DNA of 64,000 nucleotides from Thalassia testudinum (lineage: Eukaryota > Streptophyta > Magnoliopsida > Alismatales > Hydrocharitaceae), in assembly GCA_037157565.1 (NCBI GenBank), contig JAZHRO010000039.1, forward strand, positions 45,570,001 through 45,634,000, in the 5' to 3' direction. The notes beneath the pieces were generated by a model. It saw only the letters and a list, made by a program, of their open reading frames with translations, did not search any database and had not been told where the DNA came from. Shown piece by piece: positions 24,701 through 36,700 of the stretch (its first letter is position 1; every line of letters begins with the position of its first letter). A program made the position numbers and the translations under genes.

Positions 24701-27700
24701 ACCTAATAAAGAGATATGAAAGACCTCCAAATAAGTTATCTCCATCGCTGCCTATTGCGCTCACAACCAAAGGCAAGATATTCGTCAAGATCTCCACCTC
24801 CATCCCACAAGCCATCGGATCTAATTGCGCAAAAAACTTTGTTGTGCTCTTCATCGGAATCTACTCCTTCCTCCAACGACAACACTTGATTAATGCCTCT
24901 CAACCACACGTGTCGCCTCTTCTTCGTCCTCTTGTGAAATCCCCTCCACAAAGTCCTGGAGGTGCTTCTCATCGAAGCCGACGGAGAGGGCATTGACGCT
25001 CACCAAGAAGCAGAGGTTGGAGAGAACTGCATCGACACCGCTCGCGGGCTGCATTACCTCCACACTGGTTGCCAAAGGCGATCATCCACCGCGACATCAA
25101 GTCTGCCAACATCCTCCACGTGAAGGTCTCCTATTTCGGCCTCTCTAAGACTGGCCCTAAGCTCAACAGGACCCACGTCAGCACCGTAGTCAAGGGCAAC
25201 TTCGGGTATCTGCGCGAGGCCCTTGTCAGTACTCCTTTAGTGTTGTGCTCCTCGAGGTCCTCTGCGTGAGGCCAATGATTGACCCCTCCCTACTGTCGAG
25301 GGAGAGGTATTGGACTATGGGGAGAGGAATCGGTACCTCATGGTTGGGAGCGTCCTCCCCCTCAGGTCCATCCCTGAGGATGTTGCCGTCTGCAACGTCG
25401 AGCCATGGTCTCCGCTAGCGACATCTTTGACGTGCGATCTGGTCACGGTGTGATCAGATCTGGAGAGCCTGGCATCGCTGCATGCGGCAACGGATGTTGT
25501 TGCTCAAGGTCCTCCATGAGATCCTTCATGAGGCCTCCAGTATCCAAATGAATCGAAAGATTGGAATTTCAACAAACTAATGATAAACATGACAAAATAA
25601 ACCCAAGGATAGATACAAAGTTGAAATATTTAAATAACGCGGAAGTAATAAATCAAAGCAATAAACAATTAATGGAATGCTTGGGTTTACGTGGAAATCT
25701 TACTCACAAGGAGTGTGGAGAAAACCACGGGAGAAGCGTCTTAGGGGCGTGTTTTCTTTGTATTTCTTCTCAAAGTAAAATGAGAGGAGTACACGCCTAT
25801 TATAGGCCACCACTCACACATAAAGCACACATTTTCCAATGTGGTACTAAACAACCACTCAATTCTCTCAACATAATCAACCCAAGAATAAACCTACTCT
25901 AATACCAAGTTGACAAATCTAAATAATGCGGAAGAATAATCAAAGCAATAAACAATTATATAACACTTGGGTTTATGTGGAAACCCCACTCATGAAGAGC
26001 GGGAAGAAAACTACAGAAGAAGGCCCCGATAGGGCTCTGATTTTTGTTGTTTCTTCTCAAATGAATAGGTGAGGGGTACACGTCTATTTATAGGTTACCA
26101 CACATTAACAAAAGTCACACTCCACTATGTGGGACTAAACCACTATACATTTCTCCCAACAATATTCTTAACATTTCATTTCATTAAGGTATTTTTACAC
26201 TATGCCCCTGTAACATTTCTAATTGCATCCATATCCCTCTAAACCTCATTATTACATTTATACCCCTATAAACTTGCCAACCATATCAGTTACACCCTTA
26301 GTTTAAGTCTCCATTAGATTAATAGACATTAAAGTTTGGCATTTTTACATATATACCCCTATAAACTTTCGATAAGACGTATATAGTCCCATGTACTTGA
26401 TATTGACATAGGTACCCCCATAAAGTTACTTCGTTAAGACTGTATATCCCTGCTCTATTAAACCCAATGAAAAATGTAATAAAAAATTAAAAAAATAAGA
26501 AAATTTATGTATATATCCCTGTATTTATAATCCCCACATCCCCAAATCCCCTCAACCCTTCCTCACCCCTAATCCCTAACCCTAATCCCCAAATCCCCTC
26601 TCCAGCCCACCTTCGCCCCTAGGTTCTCAGAGGCTATGATATCTACCTCCACCGCCATATATCTTCCTCTATCGAAATGCTGATTTCGACGCCGTACCGA
26701 TAAAATTCTAAATGTGTATTTTGTAGGCATGCTAAGGGTATGCTAAGGAAATGCCCATTTTTCAATGGGCATGTTGATGAGCATGCCGAAGGCACGCCAT
26801 GGAAATGCCGAGGGCATGTCAATGCATGTTGACAAAAATGACAGAAGTAGTCAAAAGAACCAGCAGCAGCCTTGGCATGACCATCGATTTCGTCGGTATG
26901 CTGACCATGCCGACGATATCCTAGCATTTCGACAACTTTACCATACCGGCATAGGCTTTTCCCAAAAAAGGCCTTGCCGACAGCATGACGACAACATTTA
27001 AATCACAGGCTCTATATAGCAAGCTCACCTCCTCGATGACGGGGTTGTGGCCCCCCTCCTGTCGAGGAGGGCCTCCCCGATCCGACGACAGTTCTCCTTG
27101 GATGCGGAGGAGTAGTAGGGACCGATGTTGGAGAAGCTGCAGAGGAATAGCAAGTGGTAGTGAGGGAACTGGAGGGTGGAGGTCGGCAGGGGGCGAAGCA
27201 TCGCGACCTTCATGTCGCAGCTCCGGAACCTTGCGTCGGCGAACATGCGGCTCACCACGGGGTCATCGAGGATCGAGAGGATGAGCTACTATAGCTCCAC
27301 CTTTGGATCGGAGAAGGATGAGGAGGAGGAGGCGGACGGGGGTGAGGACTGGTGGTGGCTGTTGAGGTTGTTGGGGTTGTGGTGGTGGTAGAGGTGGAAG
27401 GTGTCGGGGTGGCGACGCTGGTTGGCTTGGGAGCGCTTGATGGTGGCCATGAGGGAGTTGGAGACGGGGGGGCCGTTGGGGGGAGGGGTGCCTGCTGGGG
27501 AGGAGGGGAGGCAGTTGAGGGTGATGAAGCAGACCTTGAGGGCCTTGAATTGGTGGTAGGGGGAGTAGTTGGCGTTGCATGTGCGGGAGAGGGCGTCGCA
27601 GAGGAGCGCTGAGACCACGTGCAAGGAGGTCGTCTATGCGTGGGACCTCCTCCTCGACGTCGGCTTTCTACACCATCGATGACATTGACGTGAAGAAACC

Positions 27701-30700
27701 TGAGACTGTTCCACGAAAGGACGTTGCTACTCCTGGGCATTAGCTACGAGGTCCCAACACCACATATACCACGATAATGCCGTGAACTAACGACCCTCCC
27801 CACCCTCTCTCTCTCTCTTGTGTGCTATAGTGCATTGTTGGGGGAGAGGAATGAGGTCGGAATAAGCTCCTGCGATTCTCCTTCTTTGTATGTGTTCAGC
27901 GGAGAGTATAGGGATGTCCTGTGGGTGAAGGTGGATGGGAGAGGGGATTTGGGGATTAGGGGTGAAGAAGGGATTCGAGGATTATAAATACAGGGGTGTA
28001 TATATAAATTTTATTATCTTTTAAAATTTTTTATTACGTTTTCTATTGGGTTTAATGGAGCATGGACATATGGCCTTAACGAAGTAACTTTATAGGGATA
28101 TATACGTCAATATCAAGTACATGGGGGTATATACGTCTTATTGAAAGTTTATAGGGTTATATATGTAAAAATCCTTTAAAGTTAACTATGCAGAGTTTGA
28201 AAATTACATCAATACCCTTTTCCATGTTTTTCTTTTTTTTTCCTCTTCTTCCTTAACCTCAGGTCGCACCTCCTCATTGGAGGTCACGATAGTGATGGCG
28301 ATGTCGAGATTGTCATTGGAGAACACCCTCCTCCTTGCTCCTCACCTAGCGCACCCACCTGACCCACCCACCCCAAAACCATTCTCATCTCTTCCCTTAG
28401 TCAACCTCCCATCCTCCTCCCAGGCCCTACTCTTTTTCTTTAAGGGGTATTACTATCGTATATGGCTACGTATCAACTATAATCCATAGTTTAATATATC
28501 ATTGTGCCCTAATGGAAGGGTATACATCACTAACAATAAACAACACAAGTTTGTAGGAGTATAGATGTATAACAAGGTTTAGAGGGGTATGGATGGACAA
28601 ATCCATTTCAAAAATCTAAATGTAATTTTGCATTCATTATCGCTTATTTTCAAGATTTTTTTCTTCTTTGATGAAGCCAAGGAGCTTTTTATCAGCAAGA
28701 AATAAGGCCCCAGTTGCACTCTTCAGCAAGAGTAAAAATGTTGCTGAAAAGCAAAAGGCAAGAAATAGAACGCTAACCCCCAAAGAAGAGGAAGTGGTAA
28801 ATATTTGAACATGGAGATAATGCATTCAACCTGCAGTTGAAAGAGACCACCAAGTTAAAATTGTTCCATATCCATCTAAAAATTTATTCCATGCAGATTA
28901 GCCTGCCTAGAACTTCAAGCATCCCTAAATGCGGATACGGAGATATGAGAGGTTACAAATTTCATTTGATAGTTCTTTAAAGAAAAATTATCATTTCCCT
29001 TAAAAAAAAGAGAAAGTTGTTATTCACAAGAACTTTTGAAGCATTCTGTCTTTTTGGTCGCATTTTGTTGTTCTTATGGTTCTATATTTATTCGACTAAC
29101 CCATTTTCTGAAGTGCAGAGATGGGCAATGTTGAGCTTAATGTTTGCTCTGGTTTACATGTGAATAACTTGATATCAAGCCTGATTAGGCTCTTTATCTT
29201 AATGACTGTTAGTCTGCTGCTATGAGTTCTTCACATAGCACCTGATACCCTTCTTGTGACTGGTCCAGAGCACTGCTGATCTAATTTTTTCCTGTCAATT
29301 TTTATACCTGGTTGTCTAGAATAAATGGTGACCTTTTTGCATTGCTTGATTCCTGTATCCAGCATGTGTGATTTTCGACGGTCCCTCTCCTTTCATGGAG
29401 TGCCAATAATTGTTATGGTGGTTTTGACATATATGTCCCTGGAAACATTGGGAGAGACGTATATACCCACGTATATTCCATATTTACATATGTACCCCTA
29501 CCAAGTTACTTTGTTATGGTCGTATACACTTGCCTTGTTAAACATAATGGAGGACATTTACAAAAAATTAAAAAAAAGAAAATTTATATTTATCTTCCTA
29601 AAGTTTTCTCATAGTTTGCAAAACATCCTCTTCCTCCTTCCTTCCTCTTCCTCTTCCTCTTCCTCCACATTTCCCTCCTCTCAGACCTCCTTTCCCTCCT
29701 TCCTTCCTCCTCCACAACACAACCAACGTAGCCATGCGCTGATTGCGGAGACTTGAAAAAGCTTAAGAAGGCTTGCACTTTGCTCGAGTGAGATGCTCGG
29801 GGATGCAAAAATCTCATGCATCGAGGTGGTGCATGGCACTAAGTGCTCTGCATCAAGGGCTGCCTGATGTCTGACCAGGGCATGGAGCCCCTTAGGGGTG
29901 GGAGCTCCAATTTGGTGAAGATGAAGGTCAAGAAGCATCGCAGGGTGATCGTGGGGGGTGCAGACTTGGCTGCGGTCTAACTGTGGCTTGCTCGTGGTGA
30001 ATCTTGACATGGGTACGACTGTTGCTGCACAGGACGCAACTGTGAATATTGCGGTCACGAAGGTAGTGGTTGTGAGTGTAAGTGAGAAAGGTGGCGTGTA
30101 GGGGGGGGTATAAGGGTAGCAGCTCAGAATGGCACTGTCAATGCAAGGCGAAAACGATGTTGCATTGAGTAGAGGTGGTGGTGGGAGTAATTCTACAAAG
30201 GGTGGGTGGATGGTGTGGGTGAGGAGGAATTTCGTGATGGCTTTGTAGAGATGTTACCACTCAAGGGGCAGAGGACAAGGCAGCGGGCAACAACCAACAT
30301 CTTTGTTGTGTGGATAAGAGGCAATGGGAACTCCTCCTTCTCATCCACTTCCTCCATTCAGGTGGTTTCCATGAGCAAAACCCTAATACCCCTCATCCAC
30401 ACCTCTTCCTCCAGTAATCTACTCTGCCGTTACGGCTCTTTCCCCACCACGTTCATTGGCCTCAAGCACTTGGGGGTCCCAATCCGATTCAGGAGTGGAG
30501 AAGGTAATGCCAAACCGCCACTCCCATGGATTTGTCGTTGAGGAGGATGAGGAAGGAAGTAGAAAGAGGAGGTTGGGGAGGAGAGAAGGGTGGAGGAAGA
30601 GGAGGAGAGAAGGAAGAAGCGGATGTGTTGGAAACTATAAGAAACTCTAGAGAGATAAATATAAAATTTGTTAATTTTTAATTTTTTTAAAATGTCCTCC

Positions 30701-33700
30701 ATTGAGTTTAATAGGGCAAGGGTATACGACCATGCAAAGTAACTTTGTAGGAGTATATATGTACAAATGGAATATATCGGGGTACATATGTCTTTTTTCC
30801 TAATGTTTCCAGGGGCATATATGTAAGAACCCCATTGTTATATGGTCTTTAAGATGCTTATGTTGAGAGGAAAAAAGTATGCCCTGCTTTTTGGTTCAAC
30901 TAAGGGAAGTGCAAACAGTGTAATCTTTTGAAAAGCCAACTACGGGTTTGTTGTAAAAGACAAAAATGTTTTCGGCTATATGCCAAAAAATTGTAGCCTC
31001 TACATACAATGCCCATGTTTTTTCTTTTTCCCTGTTTTTATTGTTCTCACCAACTCTTAAAAGCTTGTTGTGTAATAGTGGTAACAACACTACCTTTCGA
31101 CTCCAATAAAAAATGCTTATAGCAGGTTGAAATTTGATGAGACAGTTAGCCACTTCTTGGTGAAAATATTCAATAATTTTTTTTTATGGGTGAGAATAAC
31201 GAAATGCTCTAGTGACAGATCAGACAGATATACAGTTTCTTGTTGCTTATAATATTATTTTGTTTTTTGTATGAGTAGAGAATGAAATGCTGGTATTTTG
31301 TCTCTACTTTAGTTCATACCTGGTACATTTAAAGAAGCAGCAGATGTAGTTGTTACTGTGCTGGTGTAGGCTGTGGTTCTTTTAGCTTTTGGAGTTGTCG
31401 ACCATTTCTTTTCCAAAAAAAAAAAGAATCACTTGCCTTTATTTTCAGGTTATACCTGCAGAGAACATTGTTGCAGCATTTCATGGTGGTCCAAAAACTA
31501 TATTTGCAATAGCTTTAACTGCAGATGGAGCTCAATCTTTTCTTGAGGTAGTTTTCTCGCATTTCTATTTGCTTGATGCTCGGTATAAACTGACATATAT
31601 AAGTAGATTATGAATAACATTAGTAGCTAAAAGTCTTCTTATAGGCTTTGGAACAAGGTCTTGGTGGTGTTGTTCTGAAGGTTGAGAATGTCGGCGACAT
31701 TTTTAAGTTGAAGGTACTTCATTATTTCTTGCAAAAGGCTTCTTAACTAAAATGAATTTATCTATTAAAGAAAAATGTATAATTTGCATTTGGAATATGA
31801 ACTACAAATTACCCCCTGTTTTCTTGCCTGAAAATATCGAGCTTGAACTCAAAATGATGATTTCTCTCTGTGTTATTAACTGAAATATTGTTTGACTTGT
31901 CTATAACCATGCTCAATAAGCTCATTCCCATTTTGGCAATAATGCCTAACTAGTCAATTCAACCCACGCTTTGCAGCGGGAATATAAAATCACATATACC
32001 TTGTAGAGGAGTGAAATCGATTGACTCTTTGATCCTAAACATAAGTACACATTGCCCATAGTAAAATCAAAGTTATTTGTTATTTTGGGGAAAAGGAGTA
32101 GGAAGCATATCATAAGAGAATTGATATAAGTCACCATGATTCTCATATGTTGCATGAATTCACTTCGTTTTGTTATATGGTCTCCTAACTACATTTTTAA
32201 TGGAATAATTTTAAATTTGCCTTTGATTTTAGTGAGAAATATCAGAGAAAAAACAATCGTATATATTACTATAATGCTCTTGTTATGTGTTTACTTTTTC
32301 GGAAAAAATAAAAAAAAGTTGGCAAAGTCATGACATTGACAACATAATTTTCCCTCAAAATATTTGAATAAGAATTATAATCAGTTATGTCACTCTTTTT
32401 CACAATCCCTTTTGTAAATAAACACATTTAATATAAGAATTCCTGGACTTGTCTAGTTTAATGTTTAGAACTTACCGTGGATCTTAGTAAGAAAAAAAAT
32501 ATTTGATGTAATCTTGTACTTATTATGAGGATAACCCTTGCAATAGCACGATTTCTTGAATTGCAATAGATTTTCCTATATTCTTTCATTTTTGTTTTTA
32601 ATGACTAAGTGGTGAAGATAACATAAACACCTTAAAAAGAAATTCAAATCACGACAAAGATGGCCTTCGTAATCATTTTTTTGAAAAATTAAGTAAAAAT
32701 TTCCGAACTGCGAAGCAAGAAGGAAAAAAGGTGTATATGGTATTGAAGACTACACTATTGTTATTTTGTTAAACCACTAACAAATTCATTAGATGTAAGT
32801 TCCTTGGCTTTTGATGATCATGGTGGGCATTGGTCACTCATGTAAGGGACATGGTCTTGTTAAGCAAGATTGCCATCATACGTCCGTGATACTATTCCTC
32901 CTTCCTCCTTGTGGGTCTATTGATTGTTCCAGCTACCACCTTTCTTCTCTCTCATTGCACCAAATGAAAACCTCAACCTCTAGAATAACAACCATATCAA
33001 AGGCGTTGTAGGCATCAAAGTAGTTCATCGTGAGCATAATGAAGATCAAGAGGTGCCACCTTTGTATACAGATTGATAATGTGATGTGCCTCATTGGTTA
33101 GCAAATGAAAAAAGACTTTGAATTGTAGGACACTTGAAAATGTCCAAACTGGAAATGAATGCATAGAAAAGCTTTATGATGGGAAGAAGCACTGTGAAAA
33201 GGAATCCTTGTTCCAAAGATAAGAAACATCATAAAATGGAAAAATCTCACCTAGAGAGAGTGAAACTATTTGTAGAGCATTGCTTGAAGTCGAAACACAT
33301 GGTCAAAGATTAGAGAGCTAAGCTTAATAGGTGGATCAAAGGATGTTCAAAGGGAAAAAAAGATAACACAAGGTGGAACTACTTGATAGATGGTCTCACT
33401 TGATTTCCTTTTGTTGGTAGAGCACTTATTATATTATTGTTTTAGAGTTGTTTGTTATGGTTCTTGTTCTATTGGACTTATAATGTAATTTTTCCAACAC
33501 ATCTCCCTATATAAAGAGGTGTATGGTTTCATTTGAGAATAAGACTTGTCATTTTCTCTGACTTGGTATCAGAGCGGCGATCCTAGATCGGTGTTCTGAT
33601 ATCCTACCCCTCATAAGCCTCCATACCCCTTCCACCAAAACCCTAATCCTCTTGGTTACACCCACAGGAGTCTCTGCCGGCACGCCATCGACTGCCGCCG

Positions 33701-36700
33701 ACCCTAGCAGGCCGCCACCGCGGTCACAACTGCTGCCGGCCTTAGCAAGCAGCCTCCGGTAGCCACAAGGCGCCGCTGCCCCACAGTAGGCGGATGCGGG
33801 TGCTCCTCGGGTCCTGCAGCCCTGTTTCTGACATCGGAGCGCGGCCTCGTTGCCTGCAGATCGTGGTTGTGCCTCTCGGGGTCTGCAGCCCTGGTTCTAA
33901 CATTAGAGTGCCGCCTCCTTGTTGCCTATAGGTCGTGGCTCCCTGCAGAGCCATCTACTGAAGGTCACGCCGCCTCCTGCAACATTGTATCCCTTCTGCC
34001 TGCTATGTACGATGGGTAGTGGGGTTGGTGGCATGATTTTCTTGTCGTAGAGGAGGTGTTACACCCCTTAGAAGTGCTATTAGGGCTTTTCCCCACACCT
34101 AACATGCGCTAAGTCATGATCTAAGGGGTGCCTGTGATTCTTGGGATGTTATGTAGGGTCTTTTGATCTTAAATCTCATGTTCAAGAGATCACTTCTCTC
34201 TGATTGTGAAGTTTTCAGATCTGAATATTGATTTCAAATTGCATCTGTGGCATTTTGTAGCAGTCTTAAGTCATGATGGTCTCCTCAAATTCTTCGGAAG
34301 TGTCGTCGGTTACTGCCATGGACAATGGGGGTTACAAATCTCCTTTTTTTGCTCCTATCGCCAAGTTGAATGAGGCCAATTATGCTAAATGGTCTCAGAC
34401 GTTTCTTATGATTGTTGAGGGGTATTATAAGGAACACCTATTGCTGGAGTTGGAGTCACAAGATAAAACATGGAAAAATGCCATGTGGAAGGAAGATATT
34501 CAATGGTTTGTGCTTGGATCATGAATTCTATTGAGCCTTAGATTGGTGATGGGATTATGTACTATAAGATCACCAAGGAGATGTGGGATTTTCTACATGG
34601 CGCATATTCCCATGAGAAGAACTCTAGCAAAGTGTTTGAGATTCACCATGCTATTAATAGTCTCAAACAGGAGGGTCAGTCTCTTTCGCAGTACTATGCC
34701 ACTCTAAAGGGGCTCCTTGAGAAGTACAATGCCTGTCGACCTATTTGTACTTGTGCCACTTAGAGGACACATAGGAAGGAGTATGCTGTCCTACAGTTTC
34801 TTGATGGACTTGGACCAGACTATGAGGCTGCTAGGTCCCAGATCCTTACTTTGGCTGAGCTTCCTTCTTTGGAGGAGGCTTATGATCGTGTGAGTAGGAT
34901 GGTTGTTAGGCCACCCATGTTAGAGATTGGATAGGCTCCTGTGCTTGTTGTTGCTGCACGTGAAGGACTTGGTGCTCCATCTACTAGGGGGAGAGGGTGT
35001 GGTAGTCGGGGTATGAGTGGTAGACCTCGCATCATTTGCTCGCATTGTGGAAAGATTGGCCATACAGAGGCCTCTTGCTGGACGAAGCATGGTTGACCTC
35101 CCATGGCCAACCAGGTTGGTTCTTTAGAGGAGGTAAGCGACATGGTGTCCCTTACAGACTATGATGCTATGGTTCAATGTCTCTCCCAGTTGACCCAGGA
35201 GACCATCACTACTACTAATACTGCTGTCTTGGCTACTTCAGGTATGACTTCTGCTTATAGGTCGGGTAGCACTGACAGTGCTTTGTGGCTGGTGGATTCA
35301 AGTGCATCTCACCATCTCAGTAGGGATGAGACATGTTTTAAATAGGTTCATGGTGTTCCCTCAGGGAGATCTGTGTAGGTAATGTAGGGTTCATGGCAGA
35401 GGAGATGTGGCAGTGACTCCTGCACAGACACTGTTTAATGTTCTTTATGTTTTAGAATTTTCGATTAGTCTTTTGTTCGTTAGTAGGATTACAAAAGACT
35501 TACATTGTCATGTAATATTTGATGAGTTGGGCTATATCTTTCAGGACAAACTTATGAGGAGGACAATTAGTGGCGGACATGAGGAGGGGGGTGTGTATTG
35601 CCTAATCCAGACTTCATTTGTTGCTATGTGTCAGGGCGAGGTTGCATTTAGTGCTGGTACAGCTCTTCAGTGGCATCGTTGTCTCGGGCACCCCTCATTG
35701 GATAGGCTTCGACACGTCATTTCTCATATTTCGCTAGCTATGGAGATTTTATATGATGCCAGCTAGGAAAGCATCATAGAGCCAGTTTTCCTTTTAGTTC
35801 TTCTCAGAGTTTTGCTGCTATCTTTGATTTACTGCACATGGATGTTTGGGGACCTAGTCGTGTCCCAGATAGACTGGGTCATAGATTTTATCTACATGTT
35901 GTGGATGATTTTTCTAGGATGTCATAGTTATTTCTTTTGAAAAATAAATTTGATGTTGGATCAACGTTTATTTTACAAATAAAGACTCAATTTTATACTA
36001 TTGTGAAGATTGTACGGTCTGATAATGCTCTAGAGTTCTGTACATCGAAGTTTGCAGCCTTTTACAGATCTCTTGCGATTGTTCACGAAACATCCTGTCC
36101 CCATACGTCGCAACAGAATAGTGTAGTGGAAAGAAAGCACCGTTATGTGCTTGATGTGGTTAGGACACTATTGATACAGCATAATGTGCCACAGGTGTAT
36201 TGGGGAGATACAGTGTTAACTGCATGCTATTTGATTAACAGGCTGCCCAACTCAGCTATACAAGAACAAGTTCCTCGGTAGGTCTTCAATCCTAAGAAGG
36301 ATTTATTTACTGTCCCACCTCATGTGTTTGGCTATGTCGCCTTTATTCACATTCTTGGACCTGGCATGGATAAGTTGGCTCCAGGAGTAGTGAAGTGTCT
36401 TTCTGGGTTACAGTAGCACCCTGAAAGGATACAGATGCTATGACTCTCGTGGTGAGAAGCATTATGCAAGGTTCAGGAAATCGGTATGCGGTATGCGGTT
36501 GGTTGGGTCACCGCATAGCGAGGATGCGGTTTTGCATTTTTTATTTAAAAATATAAAATAATTAGTTAATTTATTAAATTTTGTGTTATATGTAATGTTA
36601 TAATTATGCAAATGTCGCAAATAGTATAATAAAAAAAATAGAATCTAAAATCATATAATTTGATATCTTTAATTGCTATATAACCTAGAATATAAAAGAT

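Larger units (their letters stand above)
21806..26161 (-). mobile_element. Non-autonomous LTR element, copy N1, carrying an SPB1/FtsJ-like fragment; host of N2
   Basis: LTRs at 21806-22059 and 25908-26161 are both 254 bp. Target duplications atatt lie at 21801-21805 and 26162-26166. Element sense is minus: primer site (tggtattagagta on the minus strand) at 25895-25907, polypurine tract next to 22060. Internally, from right to left, are the N2 insertion, a GC-rich cargo (about 22820-23830), a purine-rich tract in sense (22580-22810), a stem-loop (22495-22514), degenerate repeats with gaagacctcgaaa-like units (22190-22440), then the 3' LTR. No element protein is encoded. Confidence 0.85.
26223..28603. 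mobile_element. Outer MULE-type element (host of the SMXL Pack-MULE)
   Basis: The left end (26223-26330) and the inverted right end (about 28480-28603) share catccata-ccctctaaacc followed by tatac-cct-aaactt. A 9-base duplication with one change is possible (catttctaa 26214-26222, catttcaaa 28604-28612). Removing the inner element leaves only about 530 bases, including a short C-rich segment at 28240-28440. Its termini are less certain than those of the inner element. Confidence 0.5.

Noticed and set aside
26570..26600. Telomere-like ccctaaccctaatcccc
   Set aside because: Too short and irregular for an interstitial telomere array; it is part of the Pack-MULE inverted repeat and recurs inverted near 27960.
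33564..33575. Match to tRNA-Met as a possible tRNA gene
   Set aside because: Only the 3' terminal segment complement is present next to an LTR, so it is a retroelement primer site.
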